A stretch of 64,000 nucleotides of DNA, taken from positions 2,852,001 to 2,916,000 of the forward strand of contig NZ_JAUSYG010000001.1 of assembly GCF_030816725.1 (NCBI RefSeq), written 5' to 3'. Source of the DNA: Pseudarthrobacter defluvii (GTDB lineage Bacteria; Actinomycetota; Actinomycetes; Actinomycetales; Micrococcaceae). Each line of letters starts with the position of its first letter. Positions within the stretch are counted from its first letter, which is position 1. Positions 45,881 to 54,103 of this stretch are shown in pieces. The position numbers were made by a program, and so were the translations under genes. Under the pieces are notes generated by a model. That model had not been told where the DNA came from. It searched no databases and saw nothing but the letters and a program-made list of their open reading frames with translations.

Positions 45881-48403
45881 ATGGCACTCCTCCTCTACCG
45901 CCTCGGCAAGTTCTCCTACCGCCGGCGCTGGCTTGTCATCTCCCTCTGGCTTGCCGTGCTGGTCGCCGTTGGCGGTTCTGCCGCAGCGTTCCACGGCACC
46001 CTGTCCAACAACTTCCAGATCCCCGGGACGGAAACCCAGCGGATCGCGGACAAGCTCAAGCAGGAGCTGCCCTCAGCGTCCGGCGGCAGCGCCACGATTG
46101 TCTTCGAAGCCCCCGACGGCGGCTTCACGGCTGAGGGCCGGGCGGCCGTGACGGACGCGCTGAAGAAGCTCCAGGCCCTCCCCGAGGTCCGCGGCACGGT
46201 GGATCCGTTCGCCACGCAGGCCCAGGTGGACCAGGCCGGCAAGGCCATCACCGACGGCGAACAGCAGCTCGCGGCCGGCCAGGCACAGCTTGACGCTTCC
46301 CGGACGCAGCTGGAAGCCGGCAAGGCACAGCTGGCGGCCGCGGAGCAGCAGCTCACCGCGGCGGGTGCACCGGCAGCGCTGATCGAGGCCCAGCTGGGCC
46401 AGCAGAAAGCCGCGCTGGCACAGGGCCAGGCCAAGCTCGACGCCGGCACCCGGGAACTGGAGGCCAGCAAGGCCAAGCTGGACCTCGGCAAGCGCCAGGC
46501 CCAGGCGGCGTCGGCCATCCGCTTCGTTTCCGAAGACAACAAGGCCGCCGTAGCGCAGGTGCAGTTCAAGACCTCCATCAACGGGCTGGCCCCGGCGGTG
46601 CGCAAGCAGGTGCAGGAGATCGCCCACGGGACTTCCTCTGCAGGCGTCACGGCACTTGCCAGCAAGGAAATCACCGAGGACATCTCGGCTCTCTTCGGCA
46701 CCGCGGAAATCGTGGGCATCGCCGTGGCGGCGCTGGTCCTCATCCTCATGCTGGGCACGGTGATCGCCGCCGGACTGCCGCTGCTGATGGCCATCATGGG
46801 CGTCGGCGTGGGCGTGGGCATCACCTTCGCGCTGTCCGGCCTCTTCGACATGAGTTCCATCTCTCCCATGCTGGCCCTCATGCTGGGTCTCGCCGTGGGC
46901 ATCGACTATTCCCTGTTCATCGTCAACCGGCACCGGACCCAGCTCCTGGCAGGCATGGACCCTGAAGAGTCGGTAGCCCGCGCCAACGGCACCTCCGGCA
47001 ACGCCGTGGTCTTCGCCGGCCTCACCGTGATCATCGCCCTCGCCGCCCTGGTGGTCCCCGGACTGCCGTTCCTCACCGTCATGGGCCTCGCGGCGGCGGG
47101 AACCGTGGCGGTAGCCGTACTCGTCGCCATCACCCTGACCCCCGCCATGCTGTCCCTCATCGGACGGCGCATCATCTCCAAGCGGGCCTGGGCCAAGTCG
47201 GAGGCGCACAACGCCGAGCCCGGCCACGAGGCAGCGGACCTTGCCACCGACCGCGAACGCAGCACCCACGGGTGGGGCGGCCTGGTCACCAAGCACCCCT
47301 GGGTGGCCCTGGTTGCCGGCGTCCTCCTGCTCGGCACCCTGGCCCTGCCCGCCACCCAGCTGCAGCTCGCCCTGCCGGACGGCGGCTCGGAACCTGTCGG
47401 GTCCGAGGCCTACCAGGCCTACGACCTCACCGCCCGCAGCTTCGGCGAAGGGGTGACCGGACCAATCGTGGCCGTGGGCGAGTTCCCCGCAAACCTGGAC
47501 GCAGCCCAGGCACAGAGGCTGCAGTACGACATCGCTGACAAGCTCCGCGCCGTGGACAACGTAGTGGCAGCCGTACCGATGGCGCTCAGCGAGGACCGCC
47601 GCACCGCCGTCTTCCAGGTCATCCCCAAGGAGGGCCCCGCCAGCGCCAGCACCGTCAAGGTGGTATCCGAACTGCGCGGCCTCAACGGCGAAATCAAGGC
47701 CGACTACGACGTCGCCATGGGCCTGACCGGGCAGACCGCCGGCAACGTGGACGTCTCCACCAAGCTCGGTGACGCCCTGCCGCCCTACCTGGCGATCGTC
47801 GTCGGGCTTTCCCTGATCCTGCTGCTGCTGGTGTTCCGCTCCATCGTGGTTCCCCTGCTGGCCACGGGCGGCTTCCTGCTGTCCCTGTCCGCAGCCTTCG
47901 GCGCCGTGGTGGCCGTGTACCAGTGGGGCTGGCTGGGGAACGTCTTCGACGTTGCCAACCCGGGCGCGGTGCTGAGCTTCCTGCCCATCATCCTGATCGG
48001 CGTGCTGTTCGGCCTGGCCATGGACTACCAGGTGTTCATCGCCTCCGGCATGCGTGAGGCCTACATGCACGGATCATCCGCCAAGGAAGCGGTCCGGGTG
48101 GGCTTCCGGCACGCAGCCGCGGTGGTCACCGCCGCCGCGATCATCATGGTCAGCGTGTTCTCCGGCTTCATCTTCAGCCACCTCACCATGGTCCGGCCGC
48201 TGGGCTTCGCGATGGCCTTCGGCGTCCTGTTCGACGCCTTCGTGGTCCGGATGACCATCGTCCCGGCCGTGATGTACCTGCTGGGCGACAAGTCCTGGTG
48301 GCTGCCCCGTTGGCTGGACCGGATCCTGCCGGACGTGGATGTGGAAGGCGCCAAGCTCAACCGCGGCCAGGCCGCACCGGTGTCCGGCGAGCTGGTCCAC
48401 TAG
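45881..48403 (+). CDS. MMPL/RND-family efflux transporter
   Basis: An 840-residue proton-driven exporter with twelve predicted helices in two halves. The first helix begins after SYRRRWLVISLW. A long coiled coil of repeated Q-L-x-A-G-x-A-Q-L heptads fills about 110-205 in the first outer loop. The conserved GLAVGIDYSLFIVNRHR and, in the second half, GLAMDYQVFIASGMREAY carry the proton-relay aspartate-tyrosine pairs. It follows the TetR gene and is probably part of the same transcript. The substrate may be a lipid or drug; the coiled-coil loop resembles YdfJ-like members rather than mycobacterial MmpL3. Confidence 0.93.
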   Translation: MALLLYRLGKFSYRRRWLVISLWLAVLVAVGGSAAAFHGTLSNNFQIPGTETQRIADKLKQELPSASGGSATIVFEAPDGGFTAEGRAAVTDALKKLQALPEVRGTVDPFATQAQVDQAGKAITDGEQQLAAGQAQLDASRTQLEAGKAQLAAAEQQLTAAGAPAALIEAQLGQQKAALAQGQAKLDAGTRELEASKAKLDLGKRQAQAASAIRFVSEDNKAAVAQVQFKTSINGLAPAVRKQVQEIAHGTSSAGVTALASKEITEDISALFGTAEIVGIAVAALVLILMLGTVIAAGLPLLMAIMGVGVGVGITFALSGLFDMSSISPMLALMLGLAVGIDYSLFIVNRHRTQLLAGMDPEESVARANGTSGNAVVFAGLTVIIALAALVVPGLPFLTVMGLAAAGTVAVAVLVAITLTPAMLSLIGRRIISKRAWAKSEAHNAEPGHEAADLATDRERSTHGWGGLVTKHPWVALVAGVLLLGTLALPATQLQLALPDGGSEPVGSEAYQAYDLTARSFGEGVTGPIVAVGEFPANLDAAQAQRLQYDIADKLRAVDNVVAAVPMALSEDRRTAVFQVIPKEGPASASTVKVVSELRGLNGEIKADYDVAMGLTGQTAGNVDVSTKLGDALPPYLAIVVGLSLILLLLVFRSIVVPLLATGGFLLSLSAAFGAVVAVYQWGWLGNVFDVANPGAVLSFLPIILIGVLFGLAMDYQVFIASGMREAYMHGSSAKEAVRVGFRHAAAVVTAAAIIMVSVFSGFIFSHLTMVRPLGFAMAFGVLFDAFVVRMTIVPAVMYLLGDKSWWLPRWLDRILPDVDVEGAKLNRGQAAPVSGELVH

Positions 48404-48413
48404 GCTGAATCCC

Positions 48414-49058
48414 GTGCTCCATCTGATCCTCGCCTCCCAGTCCCCCGCCCGCACCAAGCTCCTGGCCGAGGCCGGCATCCGGCACACCGTGCTGGTGTCA
48501 GACGTCGACGAGGCCGCCGTCCAGGAACGGTACGGCGTCACGGACCCGCACGATACCGCTCTGCTGCTGGCCCGTGCCAAGGCTGAGGCTGTGGCGTCGC
48601 TGCCGGAGGCGGAGGGTGCGCTGGTGCTGGGCTGCGACTCGGTCTTCGAGTTCGACGGCGAAGCGCACGGCAAGCCCTACACCGCCGACGTCGCGCGCGA
48701 ACGGATGCTCCGCATGAGCGGCAGCGCGGGGGTGCTGCACACGGGGCACTGGCTGGTGGACTGCAGGGACACGGACGACGACGGCGGCGGCGGCCGCGGC
48801 TCGGGCGCCACGCTCGGGGCGGTCGCCTCCGCCGAGGTTTCCTTCCTTGAGATGGAGCCGGCCGAAATCGACGCCTACATCGCCACCGGGGAACCCCTGC
48901 ACTGCGCGGGCTCCTTCACCATCGACGGCCTGGGCGGCGCCTTCATCCGGAAGGTCGACGGCGACCCGCACGCCGTCGTCGGCCTTTCCGTCTCCACCCT
49001 GCGCGGGCTGCTCGCTGCCGCCAATGTCCGCATCACGGATCTCTGGCCGCCACGCTAG
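48414..49058 (+). CDS. maf: Maf-like nucleoside triphosphate pyrophosphatase
   Basis: A 214-residue Maf-family protein that hydrolyses dTTP/UTP or modified nucleotides to monophosphates. The N-terminal LILASQSPARTKLL and the central LVLGCDSVFEFDGEAHGKP give the active-site residues. TGEPLHCAGSFTIDGLGGAFI is the third conserved region. The start is GTG at 48414, ten bases after the MMPL stop. A Gly/Asp-rich insert (DTDDDGGGGRGSG) near residue 120 is longer than usual. In related actinobacteria maf sits next to the carboxylase alpha-subunit gene, as here. Confidence 0.93.
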   Translation: MLHLILASQSPARTKLLAEAGIRHTVLVSDVDEAAVQERYGVTDPHDTALLLARAKAEAVASLPEAEGALVLGCDSVFEFDGEAHGKPYTADVARERMLRMSGSAGVLHTGHWLVDCRDTDDDGGGGRGSGATLGAVASAEVSFLEMEPAEIDAYIATGEPLHCAGSFTIDGLGGAFIRKVDGDPHAVVGLSVSTLRGLLAAANVRITDLWPPR

Positions 49059-49079
49059 GGGTGCCGTTTTTCGACGCCC

Positions 49080-49095
49080 TTGTAGCTTCCCTACA
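49080..49095. promoter_or_regulatory. Element shared with accD, upstream of accC
   Basis: TTGTAGCTTCCCTACA differs from the accD element at 38119-38134 at one base only. It lies just upstream of a promoter-like TTTACA...TAATAT pair and 92 bases before the accC start. Confidence 0.5.
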
Positions 49096-49107
49096 AAGGA
49101 AGGCTGC

Positions 49108-49134
49108 TTTACACGCGGATTCCGCAAGTAATAT
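49108..49134 (+). promoter_or_regulatory. Putative accC promoter
   Basis: TTTACA (49108-49113) and TAATAT (49129-49134) are separated by 15 bases, slightly short of the ideal spacing. They stand out in G+C-rich surroundings between maf and accC. Confidence 0.45.
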
Positions 49135-49187
49135 CGGCGGAACCTCCAAAACCGCGCTAGGCTCCCTGAAGGAAAGAAGGAGACGCC

Positions 49188-50999
49188 TTGTCAGCAAATT
49201 TGGAGCAGTCCGCAGGAACCACGCAGCCGAGCCTCACAAAGGTGCTGATCGCCAACCGCGGCGAAATCGCCGTGCGGATCATCCGGGCCGCCCGCGACGA
49301 AGGCATCGCCTCCGTGGCCGTCTACGCAGACCCGGACCGCGACGCGCTGCACGCCCGGCTCGCTGACGAGGCCTACGCCCTGGGCGGCACCACCGCCGCC
49401 GAGTCCTACCTGGTGATGGACAAGATCATCGACGCCGCCCGCCAGTCCGGCGCCGATGCCATCCATCCCGGCTACGGCTTCCTGGCCGAAAATGCCCAGT
49501 TCGCCGCCCGCGTGATCGAAGCTGGCATCACCTGGATCGGCCCTTCCCCGGAGGCCATCTCCGCGCTGGGCGACAAGGTCCAAGCCCGGCACATCGCCGA
49601 AAAAGTAGGCGCCCCGCTGGTTCCCGGCACGGCCGACCCCGTCGGGTCCGCAGACGAAATCCTGGACTTTGTGGACCAGCACGGCCTCCCCGTAGCCATC
49701 AAGGCTGCCTTCGGCGGCGGCGGTCGCGGCATCAAGGTGGCGCGCACCCGGGAGGAAATCCCGGAACTCTACGAATCAGCCGTCCGCGAGGCCACGGCCG
49801 CCTTCGGCCGCGGTGAATGCTTCATCGAGCGCTTCCTGGACGCTCCGCGCCACGTGGAAACCCAGTGCCTGGCTGACGCCCACGGCAACGTCGTGGTGGT
49901 TTCCACCCGGGACTGCTCCCTCCAGCGGCGCAACCAGAAACTCGTGGAGGAGGCACCGGCCCCGTTCCTCACCGAGGACCAGAACCGCCGCCTGTACGAA
50001 TCCTCCAAGGCCATCCTGAAGGAGGCCGGCTACCTGGGCGCGGGAACCTGTGAATTCCTGGTGGGCCAGGACGGGACCATTTCCTTCCTTGAGGTCAACA
50101 CCCGCCTCCAGGTGGAGCATTGCGTCTCCGAGGAAGTCACCGGCATCGACCTGGTCCGGGAACAGTTCCGGCTGGCCCGCGGCGAGGAACTGGGCTACGG
50201 CGATCCCGAGGTGCGCGGCCACTCGATCGAATTCCGCATCACCGGCGAGGACCCGGGCCGGAACTTCCTGCCCGCCCCCGGCACGCTCAGCGTTCTGAAG
50301 AATCCCACCGGTCCCGGTGTCCGCGTGGACTCCGGTGTGGAGCAGGGCGACGTGATCAGCGGGAACTTCGATTCCATGCTGTCCAAGCTCATCATCACCG
50401 GTGCCAGCCGGCCGCAGGCCCTGCAGCGCGCCCGCCGGGCCCTGGAGGAGATGGTGGTGGAAGGCATCCCCACCGTCATCCCGTTCGACCTCGCCGTGGT
50501 CTCGGACCCCGCGTTCGCACCTGCCGAGGGCCCGTTCAAGGTCCACACCCGCTGGATCGAAACGGAATTCGCCAACAACCTGCCGGCCTGGACACCGGAT
50601 GGCACAGCTGACGGCGAGAGCTCGGCCGAGGACCGCCAGCGCGTGGTGGTGGAGGTGGGCGGCAAGCGGCTCGAGGTGGTCCTCCCCGCATCCCTGGGCA
50701 CGCCGGGAACTGCGGTTGCCGCCGCCGGCAAGCCGGGTAAGTCCAAAAAGCGCTCCCGTTCTGCAGGCACCGCGGCCGCCACCGGCAATGCGCTGACCTC
50801 CCCCATGCAGGGAACCATTGTGAAGGTGGCCGTGACCCACGGCGACGTAGTGTCCGAAGGCGACCTGGTGGTGGTCCTCGAGGCGATGAAGATGGAGCAG
50901 CCGCTGACCGCGCACCGCTCCGGCACCATCACCGGCTTGACGGCAACGGCGGGCGAGACGGTGTACGCGGGCGCCATCATCGCCACCATCGAAGACTAG
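49188..50999 (+). CDS. accC: Acyl-CoA carboxylase alpha subunit (biotin carboxylase/carrier)
   Basis: A 603-residue fusion of biotin carboxylase and biotin carrier domains, the alpha subunit of actinobacterial acetyl/propionyl-CoA carboxylase. The carboxylase part starts [19 protein letters not shown]. It has the ATP-grasp loop [12 protein letters not shown], catalytic [12 protein letters not shown] and the lid region. An Ala/Lys/Ser-rich linker near 510-535 leads to the carrier domain with EAMKMEQ, in which K568 is the biotin attachment site. The start is TTG at 49188, behind AAGGAG. Its partners AccD and AccE are encoded 9 kb upstream and the ligase BirA further on. It shares an upstream element with accD. 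Confidence 0.95.
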   Translation: MSANLEQSAGTTQPSLTKVLIANRGEIAVRIIRAARDEGIASVAVYADPDRDALHARLADEAYALGGTTAAESYLVMDKIIDAARQSGADAIHPGYGFLAENAQFAARVIEAGITWIGPSPEAISALGDKVQARHIAEKVGAPLVPGTADPVGSADEILDFVDQHGLPVAIKAAFGGGGRGIKVARTREEIPELYESAVREATAAFGRGECFIERFLDAPRHVETQCLADAHGNVVVVSTRDCSLQRRNQKLVEEAPAPFLTEDQNRRLYESSKAILKEAGYLGAGTCEFLVGQDGTISFLEVNTRLQVEHCVSEEVTGIDLVREQFRLARGEELGYGDPEVRGHSIEFRITGEDPGRNFLPAPGTLSVLKNPTGPGVRVDSGVEQGDVISGNFDSMLSKLIITGASRPQALQRARRALEEMVVEGIPTVIPFDLAVVSDPAFAPAEGPFKVHTRWIETEFANNLPAWTPDGTADGESSAEDRQRVVVEVGGKRLEVVLPASLGTPGTAVAAAGKPGKSKKRSRSAGTAAATGNALTSPMQGTIVKVAVTHGDVVSEGDLVVVLEAMKMEQPLTAHRSGTITGLTATAGETVYAGAIIATIED

Positions 51000-51016
51000 A
51001 AAGCGGCCCGGCAGCC

Positions 51017-51454
51017 ATGCTCGCACCAAGTTTCCAGGAAGAGGTGGACCGCTACCACCTGGCGGTTCCCGAAATCACCCGGGGCAACCCGGCACCGGTC
51101 AAGGAACTGTATTCCCGGCTGGATGACGTCACGCTGGCCAACCCATTCGGCGGGATCGCCCGGGGCTGGCCCCAGGTGGAGGCCCGGCTGGACCAGGCAG
51201 CGCGGCAGTTCCGCGACGGCGAGATGCTGGGCTTCGACACCGTCACCTCCTACACGGCCCGGGACACCGCCTACCTGTTGGAGACCGAGCACTTCCGGGC
51301 CCGCCTTGACGGGGCGGCCGCCACGGAGGAGTTCGCCCTCCGCGTGACCAGCATCTTCCGCCGCGAGGAGGGCTACTGGAAACTGGTGCACCGCCATGCG
51401 GACCCGGCAGCCCGGCCGCAGTCCCGCCGGTCACTGACGCAGCCCCCGGCCTGA
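51017..51454 (+). CDS. SnoaL/DUF4440-like (NTF2-fold) protein
   Basis: A 145-residue small protein with the NTF2-like cone fold pattern. The N-terminal helix EEVDRYHLAVPEITRGNPAPVKELYS, the segment DVTLANPFGGIARGWPQVEARL and the final strand ITSIFRREEGYWKLVHRHAD are characteristic of SnoaL-like and DUF4440 families. Members include polyketide cyclases, ketosteroid isomerases and proteins of unknown role. The ATG at 51017 lies 17 bases after accC, so it is likely in the same transcript. No catalytic residues can be assigned. Confidence 0.82.
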   Translation: MLAPSFQEEVDRYHLAVPEITRGNPAPVKELYSRLDDVTLANPFGGIARGWPQVEARLDQAARQFRDGEMLGFDTVTSYTARDTAYLLETEHFRARLDGAAATEEFALRVTSIFRREEGYWKLVHRHADPAARPQSRRSLTQPPA

Positions 51455-51531
51455 GCGGGAACACGCGCTGGCCCAGGCGTTGCCTGGGCTGGATGCTGGC
51501 AGGCGGCGCCGTGGGGATGCAGACTTAGCTC

Positions 51532-52263
51532 ATGCTGCCTTTCCTGCTCCTGGCATCCCGCGCGGAAGATGCCGCCGCGGAGGACGAGTACGCCGCCTAC
51601 CTGAGGTACGGCGGGCTTGAGGAACCGGAGCTGCTCCGGGTCCGGCTCGAAGCCGCTCCCCTGCCGCCGCTGGACCTTTCGAAGTACTCCGGCGTCATCG
51701 TGGGCGGCAGCCCGTTTACCTCCAGCGACCCGCCGGAGCACAAGAGCGCCGTCCAGCACCGGGTGGAACAGGAGTTGGCAGGACTCCTGGACCAGCTGGT
51801 GGCCCTCGATTTCCCGTTCCTGGGTGCCTGCTACGGGGTGGGCACCCTTGGGAGCCACCAGGGTGCCGTGATCGACCGGACCTATGGCGAGCCGCTGGGC
51901 GCCGTTGAGGTGGAACTGACCGAAGCAGGGCTGAAGGACCCCATCCTGCAGGGAATGCCCCGGACCTTCACGGCGCTGACCGGACACAAGGAAGCCGTCA
52001 GCGCGCTGCCCGCGCATGCCGTGTTGCTGGCGCGGGCGGCCACCTGCCCGGTCCACATGTTCCGTATCCGGACCAACCTCTACGCCACCCAGTTCCACCC
52101 GGAACTGGATGCGGAGGGGCTGGCCACCCGGATCGACATCTACCGGCACGCCGGCTACTTCCCGCCCGAATCCGCAGAGGATCTCATGGCGGCGGCGCGG
52201 CAGGTCACCGTCACCGAGCCCATGTCCGTGCTGAAGAACTTCGTGGCCCGCTACGCCCGCTGA
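51532..52263 (+). CDS. Class I glutamine amidotransferase-like protein
   Basis: A 243-residue protein of the GMP-synthase-like amidotransferase group. Nucleophile C100 occurs in FLGACYGVGTL, and the H189/E191 pair in TQFHPELD completes the triad. It stands alone without a synthetase domain. Such stand-alone forms hydrolyse gamma-glutamyl compounds or act with unknown partners. It has an ATG start at 51532. The gene runs convergently with the MHS transporter, with a terminator hairpin between them. Confidence 0.88.
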   Translation: MLPFLLLASRAEDAAAEDEYAAYLRYGGLEEPELLRVRLEAAPLPPLDLSKYSGVIVGGSPFTSSDPPEHKSAVQHRVEQELAGLLDQLVALDFPFLGACYGVGTLGSHQGAVIDRTYGEPLGAVEVELTEAGLKDPILQGMPRTFTALTGHKEAVSALPAHAVLLARAATCPVHMFRIRTNLYATQFHPELDAEGLATRIDIYRHAGYFPPESAEDLMAAARQVTVTEPMSVLKNFVARYAR

Positions 52264-52335
52264 ACCCCGCACGCTGAACCCGCGCCAGCCCGCCGTCGTA
52301 CGTTTCTGCCCAGTTGCCCGGGCAAGCAATGCAAA

Positions 52336-52379
52336 ATGCCCGGCACCGCCCCCGCCGTTGCAGGGACTGTGCCGGGCAT
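52336..52379 (-). terminator. Terminator of the MHS transporter gene
   Basis: Arms 52336-52346 (ATGCCCGGCAC) and 52369-52379 are perfectly complementary around a 22-base loop. Read on the minus strand the stem ends in TTTT. It lies between convergent genes and probably stops both transcripts. Confidence 0.65.
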
Positions 52380-52415
52380 GTCAGCCACTAACCGGGCTGG
52401 AATGCACGCGGAACG

Positions 52416-53825
52416 TCAGGCCACGTTGTTCTCGTAGTCCACGTCCCGGGTTTCGCGGGTCAGGAACAGTGCGATCAGGGTGAGGACGGCCATGGACGTC
52501 AGGTACACACCCACCAGGACCGGGCTGCCCTTGGCCGCTTCCCAGAGCGCCACGGCGATGAACGGGGCCACCGCCGCACCCAGGATGCTGGAGAAGTTGT
52601 AGCTGATGGCCGACCCGGTGTAGCGGACGTTCGTGGGGAACAGTTCCGGCAGCAGCGCACCCATGGGGCCAAAGGTCAGGCCCATGAGCGAGAACCCGAG
52701 GATCAGCAGGCCCATGGTGCCCACGAAGCCGCCGCTGAACAGCGGCACGAACAGCAGGCCGAAGACGAAGATTCCGGCAGTGACGGCCATGAGCATCTTG
52801 CGGCGGCCGTACTTTTCGGCCAGCGGTCCGGAGACCAGGGTAAAGATGCCGAAGAACACGACGCCGGCAATCAGCATCCAGAGGAAGTCGTTGCGGGAGT
52901 AGCCCAGGCCGGGAACGAACGCGGCGGCTGCGGCCTCGGACATGGGCTTGCCGGCCTTTTCCGCGGCGGCCTGCGCACCGGCCAGGGTGGGCTTGGTGCC
53001 GTAGGTCAGCGTGAACGTGGTCATTAGGTAGAACAGCACGTAGGTGGCCAGCATGATGAAGGTGCCCAGGATCAGCTGGCGCCAGCTGGACTTGAAGACG
53101 CGGCCCAGCGGCAGCTTGGCCACCTCGTTGGATTCCACCACCTTAGTGAAGGCGGGAGTTTCGATCAGCTTGAGCCGGACGTAGAGGCCCAGGATCACCA
53201 TGACGGCGCTGAGCAGGAACGGCACGCGCCATCCCCAGGCGGCGAAGGCCTCAGGCGTCAGCGTGTAGCTGGCCACCAGGAAGATGACGTTGGCGATGAT
53301 GAAGCCGATCGGGGCACCGAGCTGCGGGAAGGTGCCGTAGATGGCGCGCTTGTTGGCCGGGGCATTCTCGGTGGCCAGCAGCGCCGCTCCGCTCCACTCG
53401 CCGCCGAGGGCCAGGCCCTGGGCGAAGCGCAGGACCACCAGCATGGCGGGCGCCAGGAACTCCCAGCCCGGAACCAGCGCGGTGGGGAGGCAGCCGATGA
53501 GGAAGGTGGCAATGCCCATGGTCAGCAGCGACGCAACAAGGGTTCCCTTGCGGCCGAACTTGTCGCCGAAGTGCCCGAAGATAATCGAGCCGAGGGGGCG
53601 GGCAATGAAGGCCACGCCGAAGACGGCGAAGGAGCTCAGCAGCTGGGTGGTTTCATTCGCGTTCGGGAAGAAGAGCTTCGGGAACACGAGCACGGCGGCC
53701 GTGGCATAGACGTAAAAGTCGTAGAACTCCACGGTGGTGCCGATCAGGCTTGCCACGATGACGCGGCCGCGGGAGTTCACCGGCTGGTGCGAACCAGGCA
53801 CCTTGGTGGTATCGGTGGATGACAT
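52416..53825 (-). CDS. MHS-family MFS metabolite:H+ symporter
   Basis: A 469-residue major facilitator with twelve helices. It belongs to the metabolite:H+ symporter group (ShiA, KgtP, ProP-like). The loop 2-3 signature GHFGDKFGRKGTL and its second-half copy SGPLAEKYGRRKML are present, as is GTTVEFYDFYVYATAAVLVFP at helix 1, a hallmark of this group. Substrates in the family are organic acids or betaines; none can be chosen here. It has an ATG start at 53825. The ribosome site is weak, and a LacI-type half-palindrome sits directly before the start. Confidence 0.9.
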   Translation of the reverse strand: MSSTDTTKVPGSHQPVNSRGRVIVASLIGTTVEFYDFYVYATAAVLVFPKLFFPNANETTQLLSSFAVFGVAFIARPLGSIIFGHFGDKFGRKGTLVASLLTMGIATFLIGCLPTALVPGWEFLAPAMLVVLRFAQGLALGGEWSGAALLATENAPANKRAIYGTFPQLGAPIGFIIANVIFLVASYTLTPEAFAAWGWRVPFLLSAVMVILGLYVRLKLIETPAFTKVVESNEVAKLPLGRVFKSSWRQLILGTFIMLATYVLFYLMTTFTLTYGTKPTLAGAQAAAEKAGKPMSEAAAAAFVPGLGYSRNDFLWMLIAGVVFFGIFTLVSGPLAEKYGRRKMLMAVTAGIFVFGLLFVPLFSGGFVGTMGLLILGFSLMGLTFGPMGALLPELFPTNVRYTGSAISYNFSSILGAAVAPFIAVALWEAAKGSPVLVGVYLTSMAVLTLIALFLTRETRDVDYENNVA

Positions 53826-53827
53826 GG

Positions 53828-53840
53828 GTAAACGCTTTCG
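53828..53840 (-). promoter_or_regulatory. LacI/cre-like operator before the MHS transporter
   Basis: On the minus strand the sequence reads CGAAAGCGTTTAC, close to LacI-family operators (GAAAGCGTTTTC-type, with CG at the centre). It ends a few bases before the start codon, where a bound repressor could block transcription. Family assignment is by pattern only. Confidence 0.4.
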
Positions 53841-54018
53841 TGTGACCGGCCGGGCGCAGGCAACGCTGCCTCCCGGCTCGAATAGTTAGAGTTCGATCTT
53901 ACTTCCCACCGTCCAGCCAATGGACGAAACGTCCAGAATGCGGACGTGTGTTGTGCGTCTCACATTGGCGGCCCATTCCGTAGCCTCACGCCCCCCCGGC
54001 CGCGCCGGATAGGCAAAA

Positions 54019-54056
54019 GTCACAGCGCGTTAACAAACCTCGACCGTCCGCGAAAC
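54019..54056 (+). promoter_or_regulatory. GlnR-like box before narK
   Basis: Pentamers GTCAC (54019), TTAAC (54030), CGACC (54041) and GAAAC (54052) recur at an exact 11-base period with six-base gaps. This is the a1-b1-a2-b2 pattern of GlnR sites (gTnAC-n6-GaAAc). The first and last match well; the middle two are partial. It lies 48-85 bases before the narK GTG. Confidence 0.5.
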
Positions 54057-54103
54057 GCGCCATCCCTACCTTGGAGGAACCCCATCCCTGAAGGAGGCAA
54101 CCC

